In this document: positions 46,213 through 57,339 of the stretch, one piece after another
How positions within the stretch are numbered: position 1 is the first letter of the stretch
Layout of the letters: every line of letters begins with the position of its first letter
NCBI GenBank assembly: GCA_027924585.1
Contig: BSBM01000050.1
Span: 806,001 to 870,000, forward strand
Reading direction: 5' to 3'
Source: Larix kaempferi
Taxonomy: Eukaryota > Streptophyta > Pinopsida > Pinales > Pinaceae
DNA: 64,000 nucleotides
Notes under the pieces: model-generated
Database searches by the model: none
What the model was told of the DNA's origin: nothing
The model's input: only the letters and a program-made list of their open reading frames with translations
Made by a program: the position numbers and the translations under genes

Positions 46213-47697
46213 ATGAATCCCGAGAACCATGAACACATCAACTACAGAAGGAGAAGGCCGGGAGACCCCACACACATCGTTTTATCAGATTTCAGGGAAG
46301 GGGGACAGGCAGAGTCAGAGGAGGAGGAGTTGTTAGTAGAAGAAGAAGAGCAGCTAGAGATGGATGAAGAAGAAGAGATGGGGGATAGGAATGAGCTATT
46401 TGGGGGCAGTAGGAGTGACACGAATAGAGAGGAGCCACGTGAGGGTAGTACCATGAATATTCTAAATGATATGGCAAGGGGACAACAGCAATTAGTTCAA
46501 CTCGTGACTCAACTCATTATGAATACTCAGGAAAACCAGAATGATGGGAACAACAATGGTTCAAGAGGTACCAATGGGCATAACGAGAATCATGCAGAGG
46601 GGAGCAACACTAATGTGTCATCCCAGACCAACACACAGACCACCAGTATGGAATATCGGGACCACTTTTTCCCCAGTTTTTGATAGAGCAACAAGTTCGC
46701 AATCCAGGGCAGCCTATACCATGTGACAGTTTTACAAATTATTTGAGAGTATTGGGACCTTGGTGAAGAGTTTCATGCCACAATGTCCTTTCAAGAGTTC
46801 TGCAACATCAAGTAGAAACCCCGTGACTTCAACAGGGGCCAGTTGAATTTCAATCTGCAGTGGAAGGTTGGAAAGTTGACAGTCCATCCTTCGATGGGTC
46901 CAACAAGTGCACAGCGAGAGCGTGGGTTCAGAATTTGGACACATACTTCCAACTCAATCCCATGAAGGAGACCGAGGCGATCAGATATGCAACCCTGCAT
47001 TTAGAGGGAGAGACGCATGAGTGGTGGTACCATGGATTGGTTACATTGGGGCACACCGGTATTACTTCCTACTTGGATTTCACACAAAGGTTGATCGACA
47101 AGTTTGAAAGAAAGGATCCAAAGCTGCACTTTCAAGAGCTAGCACAGCTCAATCAGACCATTACAACAGGCGCATACATCACAAAGTTTTAGAGGCTAGC
47201 AGTCATGGTGACAAATATTTCAGAGCCTAGACTTATTATGTTGTTCACGGAGGGATTATCCGAGCCACTACGTGGTTGGGTTAAGGCCTCCAAACCAGGT
47301 ACATTACATGATGCTATCATTCACACACGGGAGATGGAGGACGCAATCCCGAAGAAAAAATTCCATTCCAAACCTTTCATTCCCCAGAAAGGCAAGGACA
47401 AGAAACCCTTCTAGAAGGGGGGAATCGGGAAGAACAAGATGGATGAGGAGACACGAAATGAGATGAGGAGGAAGAAACTGTGCTTTAGTTGCAAAGAACC
47501 TTGGGAACCAAGACACGGATGCATGGGTAAAGGCAAGGATCACTTCATAGAAGTACACTCAGATAGCGATGAGGAGGAGGAGGAGGTGGAAGAGCAGGTT
47601 CAGGATGAGGAGCAGCCATAGGTACAGCAACCACAGGTACAGACACATAGTGGATGCCTTGTCGGGAGTTCCTAGGTTCAACACTTTCCAGGTCACT
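46213..47697 (+). pseudogene. Chromovirus gag, cut before the protease
   Basis: ATG at 46213 opens an acidic N-terminal region (runs of E/D) to a stop at 46681. A frame change follows, then the retrotransposon gag domain at 46860-47190 (SFDGSNKCTARAWVQNLD, TLHLEGETHEWWY) and 47205-47414. A CCHC-like knuckle, KLCFSCKEPWEPRHGCMGKG, lies near 47480, followed by an acidic stretch. The segment ends with the LSGVPRFNTFQV motif that normally leads into the protease; at 47698 the sequence switches to unrelated repeat DNA. Same family as the pol fragment upstream is likely but not proven. Confidence 0.92.
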
Positions 47698-47707
47698 TTC
47701 AACACTT

Positions 47708-47802
47708 ATTGCCAATGTTTGCTGACATTTTCGTCGATGAATCCAATAATTTGTTTTTGGATCCTCTGTGATATATTCGTCGACACGATATTTGTAACTT
47801 TG
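47708..47802. repeat. 95-bp GCCGA/CGATA-rich block, copy 2
   Basis: Homologous to 10065-10159 in the same orientation and of equal length. Several CG dinucleotides of copy 1 are CA or TG here, as expected from methylation decay. It abuts the broken end of the chromovirus gag. Confidence 0.8.
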
Positions 47803-47811
47803 GAAAAACCG

Positions 47812-48300
47812 ACTTGAAATATGACCCTAGCATTCTCAAACCCCTTGGAATATCGCTAAGCGTTTTATACCTTTGGAAAGGTACTGGAAAGACCTTTACA
47901 ACCATATATGGCATTTCCCAAACCGAATTAGGATGAGTGAGATCTACCCTCCAAAAAGCACAGTACCAAACTGCTAAAAAACGGCCCAGAAACTAGCAAA
48001 AGCAATCTGAATGATGACTCCAACACTCTCAAACTACTAGGAATATGGTTGAGTGTTCAATACCTTTAAAAAGGTATTAGAAAGATATTTCTAGCCATAT
48101 ATGGCACTTCCCAAACTAAGCTAGGTGAGAAATCCACCTTCTTGAATATAGGGTACCAAACTACTGAAAAATGGACTAGAAACCAGCAAAAATGGCCCAA
48201 AAATATTACTTGATTACTCTAACATCCTGGAGAACTAGGCTAAGCGTTTAGAACCATGAGATATCCCTCTAAACTAGTTTCCCATCAATATATCATAATC
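47812..48300. repeat. Diverged tandem array, about 190-bp unit
   Basis: Two and a half units starting near 47812, 48009 and 48200, sharing TCTCAAAC-CC-TGGAATAT, ACCATATATGGCA-TTCCCAAAC and GGTACCAAACT motifs. Satellite-like and old. Confidence 0.8.
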
Positions 48301-48386
48301 CCCCATCTAAGCTAGGGCATTGGAGAAACAAGGGTTTGAATACAAAGTCCTATTTTGCACAATTCGCCCTGGAAATAACATGAAAA

Positions 48387-48598
48387 CCAGCTGCAAAACC
48401 ATGAACCCATGCCAAGAACTCAACAGCATCATGGAAACCATCAATATACAAAGGAAAATGCATGAATGAGAAGCAACATCATATAACAATAACCAGCTGC
48501 AAAACCATGAACCCATGCCAAGAACTCAACACCATCATGGAAACCATCAATATACAAAGGAAAATGCATGAATGAGGAGCAACATCATATAACAATAA
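48387..48598. repeat. 106-bp tandem duplication
   Basis: Two adjacent copies beginning CCAGCTGCAAAACCATG at 48387 and 48493, with only a few differences (for example CAACAGCATC versus CAACACCATC). Recent compared with its surroundings. Confidence 0.92.
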
Positions 48599-48599
48599 G

Positions 48600-50691
48600 C
48601 ACCCAAACCCTCGCAAATCATCAAATATCCATGAACACCCAAAAGCTGTCATCCAAGGCATCGTCAACATGCCACCCCCATAAAGTTTGTGATGAAAATT
48701 ACAAGTGGACACCCATGCAAAATAGGGGGTAACACCTCTAATCATGAGTTGCTAGATTAACATATTTTAAACTTAATCTATGATTTCTATTCTTTTCCAG
48801 ATTATCTTTGAATGCTCTTTTCTTTAGGCAGCTTGTATGGTTACATGAAAAAAACAATGACCTAGTAATGAGGTGCAAATACATGGATTGCAAATCTAAT
48901 TCACTCACCCCGATTCAGCCCCAATTGTCAATCTTCCATAGAGATCCACTTCATGAGCATGTCACTCAAGCAACTAATTAAAGAAATACACCAAAGCAAA
49001 GATAGAATTTAAGAAAATGCTCCCTTTGTCATTTATTGATTACTTTCAAATATCTATAAAACACTACATAGAGAAAATCATGATCATATGCTACTGAGGA
49101 GAGATGCCAATTTGTCAACCGAGACAAACATGAGATAAAATGAACATTAAAATTTTACCAAGACATATCACTCGTTTCCAATGACACCCAAATTCAGTCT
49201 AAATGACTTAGCCAAAAGCATGGTCAAGATGAGCAACAATGGGTGAAAAGTAACACCAACTTGGTCTTATGGACCTAATGCCAATATGATCATCTCAAAC
49301 TAGAGTATTTAGTTAGAGAGATAACTTGTATTAAACAATGCACAAGGAGTACTTCATAACCTACATAGCAACAAGTTGCATTAATAGCAACAAAATGAGC
49401 ACACAGTTGAATATAAAAATAAAAACATAGATGAAACAAAATCAAATTATATAGTGAATTCAGCTACTAAACATGCCCTTCCCCATATGCATTTTCTTCA
49501 AGAGCCTTCGAAGACCGAAACCAAGTTGATTCCAGAATGAAGGTATGAGATTTCATTGTATCATGCAGTATAGAACTATTTAACCAAATCTTCCTCCATT
49601 CTTGAAATCACAAGTATAACTTGCCTGGGTTAGGGTATTAGAGAAACACCTAATCACATGCATTGCTCCAAAAAGAAGAATCCAAGGATTGTAATCTAAT
49701 CAAGTTTTTAAATTAATGTTGATAAACCGTTGTTTTGAATTTTATTTTGATAATCTGCCTCATATCAATCTAGTTAAGTTTTGACAAGTTAAATTACTCT
49801 GATGAAAATTGAGAAATATAAGTAATAAAAGGTTTCAACTTTCGACATTCAAATTTGTCTAAAATCAAAATCAACTAAAAGAATTGAAATAATGTTGATG
49901 TCCATGACATTCAGTTGATTTATCTTGATCGGTTTCAGTCAAGTGACCACTTATATGTGCCAAGCATCGATTTGGCAAGCATTCCGATTAACAATAAACT
50001 GCCATTAACATTCACAGGTTTCACCAAATAATCATACTAGGAGAGAGGAATGGGCTCTCTAGATAAAATCTTATATTAATTGTCTAATATCATGAGATTT
50101 TCTGACCGAGGTAATTATAATTTCCAATTTGTTAATTCTCCAAACCAACCATGGCTTCAAATGGTGTATTCACTTCTCTTCAACCACTACTTTTCCCATT
50201 TTTGTCTTTTGACAAAGCAAAAAGGAGAAGAAACTAATTTTATCAGTCTCTTTCTGAATCACTGCAGTAAGGCACAAATCCTATCCTTCCTAAGATTTAA
50301 GTTGCAATAAACTTCCTACAAAGCGCAAATACTGATCTCCTTACATGTGTGGCAGTTAAGATTCTCTATATCTTCAGCGCTCACTAAGACATCTAATATT
50401 TCATAAATGGGTTTGACGTTTTCCATCTCTGAATGCTGGATGCATTGGAAAATTTTCCTATTAAGACCTATTTCTAATATTTTCCTAACCATTGAATGTT
50501 TGCAAGAATATAATGCTTTCTTATAGGATTAAGACTTGGTATTTCTAATATTTTCCCAACCACCAAATGGTTACAAGAATATAATACTTTCTTACAGGAT
50601 TACGACTTGGTATTCATCATCTTCCATAAGATCACAAATTCCATACATGCTTAAAATTATCTGAAAAGCCAGAGTGAAAATTGAAATATAC
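48600..50691. other. Intron-2 DNA next to exon 2
   Basis: AT-rich and unassigned, without transposon domains. Two related stretches near 50455-50600 share TTTCTAATATTTTCC and TACAAGAATATAAT-like motifs (a diverged local duplication). Confidence 0.5.
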
Positions 50692-50841
50692 CTGTATCAA
50701 ATATGACCAGGTCTCTAAGAGGATTCTCCCCATCGGTGCCGCCAAAAACAAATAGACATGATCCGACAGTTGTACAACTGTGGCTATCCCTGGGAGTAGG
50801 AGAATTTCCTTTCAAATTCGGCTTCGTCCACGTTTGCTTGT
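50692..50841 (-). CDS. Kelch-repeat protein, exon 2
   Basis: A 150-nt exon encoding the end of blade 1 (NKQTWTKP) and most of blade 2 (PTPRDSHSCTTVGSCLFVFG, then GTDGENPLRDLVIFDT). The acceptor is TTTTTTTGTGCAG ending at 50842; the donor is GTATAT starting at 50691. Both ends are phase 1: AC at the start completes the codon begun by exon 1, and the final G is completed by CT of exon 3. The alternation of PRDSHS, FVFGG and DL--FD motifs is the standard Kelch blade pattern. No stop or frame change is present, in sharp contrast to every other coding trace in the window. Confidence 0.95.
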
Positions 50842-51879
50842 CTGCACAAAAAAATTGGTTAAATAATAAATATGTAGAATCATTTATTTGGAAAGTTGAA
50901 AGCAACACAGTGAAGTGTTATTAAGTAGTGTTTCTTTCAAACCACTATGGCTAAGTGCAAAATATACCCAGTTGTTTGCAGATGAATTTGCAAATTATGT
51001 CCAAAAAATAATGAATTGCAATTGCAGTCATATCAATTTTTGGAGGCTAAATTTGTCCATTCCATGTCGAAAAGCATTAAATGAGATTTTCTAATACAAC
51101 TGATCTGACAATGTAAATCTACTATATCTAGAATGGCAATATAGGTTTTTTAACAAAGGGAATAAAATAAAATAAAATTTAAGTTTTTTCTTTCTTCCCA
51201 CTTTTTATACGAATTTCTTAGAAAGAACTGATGATCCATGAATCATGATCAATGTTCTGAACACTAACCCTACAGTCAGCTTTGATTAAAATAAAACCTG
51301 CAGTCAGCTTTTATTGAAATAAAACCTAACTCCGATTGTATTTTCATAACCAACCAGACTGTACAGTTATAGGATGACCTCATGTCATCCCAATGCCATT
51401 CTATTAACAATGCGACTCTATATCCAAGGAATGGATTAGTTCTAGGCCAAATCCAGCGCTCTGAAAAGGTTGAGTCTCTTGAGCTGCCTCACTCAACTCA
51501 TAGTTGAGTGATTTTTCAGCATCACATTTTATCCAGTCCTTCTTCTCCCTTGCATGCGTCAGGTTTTCACAGTTTGTTTTGCTCTACCATTCCCACTTCT
51601 CTTCTGAAGATGGTTACTATGGTTTAAGGTAAATGTTAAACCATTACTTCAAACCTCTTGCACAAGGAATTTTACACAGACTATACAAACATGATTTTGG
51701 ATACGCACAGACATTTACTTTCATATAATATCTCCCCCTCGTACACAGAATTTTACAAACTAGGACAGCGATGCACAGAAGTTTAAACACAGGAACATGT
51801 GCACTGTAAATTTCATTTTCCGTTTTATTTTTAATACATAGGAGCAGAAGAACGAAAAAAAGAAGAATCGAGTTGTTAC
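50842..51879 (-). other. Kelch gene intron 1, 1038 bp
   Basis: Donor GTAACA at 51879 and acceptor GTGCAG at 50842. 51283-51330 holds a small tandem duplication (AAATAAAACCT...CAGTCAGCTTT). No transposon domain seen. Confidence 0.9.
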
Positions 51880-52087
51880 TCGGGTCAAACATGTGAACGT
51901 CATTTGTCTGGGAATTGTCCTTCCCATAGCCTCCGAAAACATAGAAAGAGCGGCCATTTCTGAGAGTATTGCATGTGTGGCCCCATCTCTTGCCTGGACC
52001 CAACCCACCACCTTTCCTGCCATGAGACTTCTTCGCGTCTGGGTCCTCTCCGCCTTTTATCTTAATCTTCACCTTTTCCCACCTCAT
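51880..52087 (-). CDS. Kelch-repeat protein, exon 1 with start codon
   Basis: ATG at 52087 opens a 208-nt coding exon: a basic N terminus (MRWEKVKIKIKGGED, KKSHGRKGG) followed by blade 1 with GPGKRWGHTCNTL, SFYVFGGYGKDNSQ and VHMFDP. MRWE at the start and GPGKRWGHTCN are also how I remember the plant Kelch proteins of the At1g18610/At1g74150 type, which supports this start. The donor is GTAACA (51879), phase 1. The three exons give 174 residues, the first part of a longer propeller. The protein lacks a signal peptide and membrane segments, so a soluble location is likely. Confidence 0.95.
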
Positions 52088-52130
52088 TCTTCCCTAACTT
52101 CATCACAGCATAAAACGTTCCCACAATCAT
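52062..52130 (-). promoter_or_regulatory. Upstream ORF overlapping the Kelch start
   Basis: Two ATGs at 52130 and 52103 share a frame that differs from the main one, and run through the Kelch ATG (52087) to TAA at 52064-52062: 22 or 13 residues. If the transcript begins upstream of 52130, this overlapping frame would reduce initiation at 52087. The 5' end of the transcript is unknown. Confidence 0.5.
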
Positions 52131-53080
52131 AAATCAACAAAACCCACTTATTGTTGAACAAAAATAAAAAAAATTTAAATCAAGTTATCACCCAGGTAAA
52201 CAGCAAAGAACAACCTCAAAGGATTCAGATTAAGAAGCCAGATATTTATTGTCTCATTACAAGCAAAAAAATCCCCAAACATACTCTGAAAGTCTGCAAC
52301 AAATCACAGAAACCTGCCTCTACCTTAAATTTTAATGAACGAATGATGAGACCTATGAGACAGAAAACTTTATTCTCCTACCCTTCTTGTGTTTTTACTT
52401 CCTTTCAGAAGCAGAGTTTCTTTCGGCTATTGGTATGATGTGTTTGAAGACAGGCGTTTATTCATTCGATCTGGTCTTTTATTGCTCCACGATTTGTGGG
52501 TGACATGCAGACTGACTTAATAAGCCCAGCGATACTACGAGGGAGAAGCTAACGAATATTCGATATGCATACTAATGACCATGATAACAATCTATATATA
52601 TGTATTCTACATATATATGTTTAGTTGTATAAGGCGTAAAATTCAAAATCCCAGTCTTTTAAAAGTCATGCAGGAAGAAGTAGGTCGGGATGCGAATGAG
52701 AAAATTGAATTGAAATAATTGGCGGAAATACATCAAGAAAAAAGTCCAAAACGATGAAGATGCGAGCACACACATCAAGAGATCACCCCCACCTTTTGCA
52801 TTTCCGAGACACCATTATGGGATGTTAATTCATATATCGTGCAATAAGTTGGAGTTGTTAAAATTATAGATATATTTTGTTGAAACTGCTGAATGGAAGT
52901 GTCCAAAAGATTTACCAAAGATTTGTCCTAAAAAGATTAGCCAACTTCAAAAAAATATTACTGCCTTTTTCTTTAAAAATAAATTTGTAATAATATTATA
53001 TTAAGTAGGATAATAGAGAGTTATAGGGTTTAAGATCAAAATTATAGTTTAAACATACTTTTATAGTCATTAGCGAAAAG
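52088..53080 (-). promoter_or_regulatory. Presumed 5' UTR and promoter of the Kelch gene
   Basis: No coding domain. A minus-strand TATA-like TATATATAG lies near 52600, about 510 bp before the ATG, but it sits in an AT-repeat and may be chance. The 95-codon plus-strand ORF at 52151-52438 has no recognisable domain. Confidence 0.35.
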
Positions 53081-53083
53081 ACC

Positions 53084-53345
53084 AAAGGAAGTTTGGGAAG
53101 AGCGAGTGTTTACTTTTTGCACCTCGGGAAAAGTGGAAACAGAAAAACATTTCATTTTAATGTGTGAAGCCTTCAAGGACCGCAGAGACAGCTATGTGAA
53201 TATCTTGGCAGCTAGTTCTTGGGATAATTTATTCAGTGAAGGGACCGTGGTGAAACTAGGGGAGCTCATCATCAAGCTAAACAGGAAAAGGGTGGAAATG
53301 CAAAAGTCAGTGGGCAAAACAGTCTGTCCCATAGGCTATCTTTAG
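53084..53345 (+). pseudogene. Non-LTR retrotransposon, C-terminal zinc-binding remnant
   Basis: The open frame encodes RPKEVWEERVFTFCTSGKVE, then TEKHFILMCEAFKDRRDSY, the Cys...His...Cys element found after reverse transcriptase and RNase H in many LINEs, then a C-terminal helix region ending at TAG 53343. A (CTTT)n run follows at about 53363-53379, possibly the 3' tail. The rest of the element is absent, as expected of a 5'-truncated LINE. Confidence 0.6.
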
Positions 53346-53518
53346 CCTCGCGGACGTTAAAATTTCTTTCTTTCTTTCTTAAAGGGTATTAGATTTTTGT
53401 AAAAATGGGAAAGGGCATTTTGTTTTTATTGAATGTTTGTTAATGAAAAGTTAACTTTTCAAAATCTATGCACCTCCTTTTTTTTGTATGTCTCATTAGC
53501 CCAATTTTCATGATGACT

Positions 53519-53642
53519 AGTAGGATTTATAATGATAGTTGTTGGAGTCAAACCTTTGTGGCAAAGGAGATGAAAAAGGTAGTAGGATTTATAATGATAG
53601 TTGTTGGAGTCAAACCTTTGTGGCAAAGGAGATGAAAAAGGT
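53519..53642. repeat. Perfect 62-bp tandem duplication
   Basis: 53519-53580 and 53581-53642 are identical (each AGTAGGATTTATAATG...GAAAAAGGT). Perfect identity in non-coding DNA points to a very recent event or an assembly artefact. Confidence 0.95.
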
Positions 53643-54600
53643 GCACTGTTAGTTCTTGTGTTAAATCAAACTAAAAATTTATAACTTTAAAAATATATAA
53701 TTTGAAAAGACAAAGAGTAGACAAAGAACATGCTTCTTTGATTTACATATTGAATAGAAATTATTGTTATATTCAATATGTAGTCTTAGTGTTTTTATGT
53801 TCATTTTAGCACATTGCTTTATATGTGGACTATACCATACATATGGTATTAAAAATGCCTAAGAATAGGTTTTATTATCCCAAATAGGCATGATCACTTA
53901 ATGTCACGTGTGCTTGACTAACAATATTTATGTGATAATTTTGAAAAGGTTCATTTTTATCTAGAGATCTTGGATGTCTTGCGAACTATATCAGGGATAA
54001 TACTCTAAAAATCATTGTGAAGGAATCTAAATCTGGTCATCTTTTATGGCAAGGGTCAAGGACATAGTTTTCTCCTAGGAGACAAATTAGTGGATGCTCT
54101 AAGGTCGATTTTTCAACCAATTAGAACTATAGGACAAGTTGGAAAAGTGGGTCAAGAAGATGATTTGTCATCATTGGATGGCTAGACAGGGCCTTCACTA
54201 TCTCTCCTTTACATCAGGTCATGGTGGAAGTCAACCCAATGGTTGTTGGGTACAGTAGAAAAGTGGTGGATGTAGTGAATCTACTTTCCTCATTAATTCC
54301 CTGTGTGTCAGTTTAGTGTAATAACTCCACATTTGTTTCATTCGGGGGTGTCACCAAACTAAGGATGGAGGCTCTGCAAAAGCTTCTAGTAGTGTAAAGG
54401 GTTTGGATATATAATTCAAAGTGTTTTCCTTTCTAAGGAAAATCTTAGACTTTTTTTTCTTCCTTATGCGAGGGTTGTTGTGATAAAGAAAAGCATAAGT
54501 CATTAGCCCTAGCCAACCAAAAGGCAAAGAATCCTTGGCAGGCTAACGGATAGAGGAAAACAATTATGAAGATATCTCTGGGGGGATATAGCTAGCTTGA
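53643..54600. other. Unassigned DNA upstream of the LINE
   Basis: No recognised domain or repeat boundary. The LINE 5' region may begin within it, since decayed ORF1-like text is hard to read before about 54800. Confidence 0.4.
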
Positions 54601-54830
54601 TCAAGTCCAAGAATTCTCTAAGAAATTTATGGTTAGAAAATTTTAGGGTTGGTACATATCAGAGTTATCCTTGAATAATTGGATTCAAATAAATAGATTG
54701 AATGATATTGGTTATAGGCCTATATTTCACTTATCGACTAGGGGTTGGTTAGCTTTAATTTTGTATCAAAGGAGGATGCTCAAAAGGTATTGAATGGGTG
54801 TTTCTTTTGGGGCAATTTATACGTGTGTCT

Positions 54831-55210
54831 TCAAGTTTGGATCACTGATTTCGACCCTAGAATATAGATTATGAGAAAAAATCCTATACGGATGAAGTTG
54901 TTGGACTTGCCACTTGAGCTTTGGATGGAGGAGAACCTGAGTGCAACAGTAAACATGCTAGGGAATACCTTCGAATTAGACCACTCCTTCAAAACTAGTG
55001 CGCTATGGTTGGTATCAAAAGTATTTATTGAGGTGGATGTCGGTGATGGTCTTCCTGCAATCTCGAACATCTAGGTAGGAGATACATCTCAGTATCAAAT
55101 GTTGGAAATTACGTGAAGGTTGCTTTCCATTATGTATGTTTTCATGATCATGAACATGTGGTATTGGATTGTCCCCTACCATTTAGGCAAAACAATTGGT
55201 GAAAGAGGCA
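54831..55210 (+). pseudogene. LINE ORF1 (DUF4283-like region and zinc knuckle)
   Basis: 54871-55072 encodes IRMKLLDLPLELWMEENL, ALWLVSKVFIEVDVG and DGLPAISNI, matching the end of the DUF4283 region of plant L1 ORF1 (P-W-R-LPLE-W, then I-VEVD). About 55110-55190, in another frame, gives VCFHDHEHVVLDCPLP, a decayed zinc knuckle. ORF1 normally binds RNA in the LINE particle. Confidence 0.75.
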
Positions 55211-55979
55211 AGTTTATGCAGAAATTCCCAATGTGACCACAAAAACTGATTCTCTGGTAGAGGACCAACCATATGGAAATGAGACTTGCACAAATAATTA
55301 TAATGGTGATGAGGTGGGGTTACAATAGAAGTACACTAGTTTTAAGGTCCCTATTTCAACAAATGATGTGGTGGTTGATCATATGTATAGTACAATCCCT
55401 TAATGGGTGGATTCATGCTTGATAGTCATGGGACATAAACTCGATGACTCTAAGAAACAGCCCTCAGAACTCTCAAGTAATTTATTGAATAAATCTACTC
55501 CAATTTCTCCCAAAGTAGATTATGTATATATGGATGTGATATGGATTTAGTTAATATGGATTGGACAACTCCTATAGAATTACATGGGAATGGGAATTGT
55601 GAAAACTTCACAATCTATAAGGTCTAGCAAGGGAAAATATCATTAAAAATACACAATTGGGAAGGAAAATGTGAACCAAGTCTCTCATGTAGGTAGATGA
55701 TATTTTTCTTCACACGACACTATTGGGTATGTCTTGGGTGAGTCATCTTTGGTTTATAGATAGGAAGAAAGTCTCACATGTTATTACCGATTGAGATCAA
55801 GGAAGGAGAACTCAAGGGATTTGAAATTTGTCCCTTTAGAAGTTCTTGGGATAGGGGTGGACCCAATTTAGGACCCTAGCCTCCTCAATTGGTATAAAAT
55901 CCTACATAAGGTTGGCACAGGATAAGGTGGTCCATGAGATTCATTGGGGTAACCATAAAACTTTATCTAAGATCCTTAG

Positions 55980-56640
55980 AGTAGGAGACAACTCCATAAA
56001 GGGTTCAAAATGATCATTCTCTCTCTAAATTATCTAGGTCTCGATGGTCCCTCCAAAATACTTATCATTTCACCCTTAGTTAAGCTTCACAAACTCGATA
56101 TATTACTCTATGGGAATCTGTGTCATGTGGTAATAGGATCATTAATAGTTTAGGGAGGTGTCTTTGGGATTGGGACTTCCTGGTTGTATATGCCATAGGA
56201 GATTTTGGGAGGTTAGTTATGAGTTGGAGAAGAATATTAACCTTATTGAATGCTACTTCTTTTGGATTAGGTCTATAAGAAAATTTTGTGATAAAGGAAT
56301 TGGTGTATAAAATATCTATTATAAATGTATATGGTCCATATGACAGTGATAATGAATTATCGGATATGTTCTTGCTTAAGGGTTTAATCAGAAGGAGAAG
56401 ATCATCATTGGTGGTGACTTAAATTTCACTCTTAGTAGGTAAGAGGTATGGGGGAATACTGCTATAATGGATAGGTAGGCTAAGAATTTCAGGGACAAGA
56501 CTAAAGAGGAAAGGCTCGTGGACTTAGAACCTATAAAATGATTACTCACTTGGGGAAACAAAAGATTGGGGGAGGTAGGGATCTCCAAGAGGATTGATAA
56601 ATACTTTATTTAAGAATCCCTGGTAAATGTCTTTGATAGG
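55980..56640 (+). pseudogene. LINE endonuclease
   Basis: Fragments in several frames: MIILSLNYLGLDGPSK near 56010 (start of the domain), INVYGPYDSDNELS near 56325, IIIGGDLNFTLS near 56400 and LTWGNKRLGEVGISKRID near 56545. These correspond in order to the N-terminal, YGP, GGDFN and late TW-N motifs of apurinic-type LINE endonucleases. Stops are frequent. Confidence 0.75.
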
Positions 56641-57339
56641 GAAAGATCTTGGGTGGAAATAGGTGGAGATTTTAATCACATTTTGAAATTGGAAAACCAG
56701 GTAAAGAATAAGAAGAGAATGGCAAGGCTTGATTCAAGTAGGAGGGAAACAATAAGTTATCAGTTTGCTACCTCACTCAATAGGCTGAAAAGGGATATGG
56801 TAATCTAAGCCTCTAAAAGGAAGAAGAATATGGACAAAGAATTGAAAGCTGTGGAATCATTCATAACTTAAAAAATATAAGAAAAATGTTGAAGGCTTAT
56901 TTAGTGAGGAGGATGAAGAGTTGAACGATCTAGATGGAAAGATGAAATGAAAATGCTTTCCACCAAAATACCAATTATAGGAAAACGGTTATTACCATTG
57001 GGACTTGAGAACGATGAAGGAGAGTTAGTTAGAAATTTTCCAAATATAGTTGAGTTAGGGGTGAAACCTTTTTTAGCCATATATAAAGAACCAAAAAAAG
57101 GAAACTATTGAGGAAATACTAAAGTTAACTACCTATTTTCCAAGATTTGTTACATAGGAGAATAATGAAAGGCTAATGGAAGAGGTCTTAAAATAGGAAC
57201 TTAAATTCTTTTGGCCTCCTTCCAAAAGAACAAGAGTGCGGGACCTAATGGGTGGACTATGGAGTTGTTCATTGGTTAATATGATATGCTTGAGGATGAT
57301 ATGTTGTGTATCATTGAGGAAGTGAACCGAGGAGTATTC

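Larger units (their letters stand above)
11103..50691 (-). other. Kelch gene intron 2, about 39.6 kb
   Basis: Bounded on the minus strand by donor GTATAT at 50691 and acceptor TTTGCAG at 11103. The flanking exons join in phase 1 without loss of Kelch residues. Nearly all of the contents are mobile elements on both strands: hAT MITE, giant LTRs, copia elements, a chromovirus and satellite-like arrays. Conifer introns of this size are known; the joining here is inferred from phase and protein continuity, not from a transcript. Confidence 0.88.

Noticed and set aside
46242-46477. Overlapping Ser/Pro-rich ORFs on the minus strand
   Set aside because: Antisense shadows of the acidic chromovirus gag N terminus.
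52151-52438. 95-codon plus-strand ORF upstream of the Kelch gene
   Set aside because: No recognisable domain, composition like the surrounding AT-rich DNA, divergent position only.
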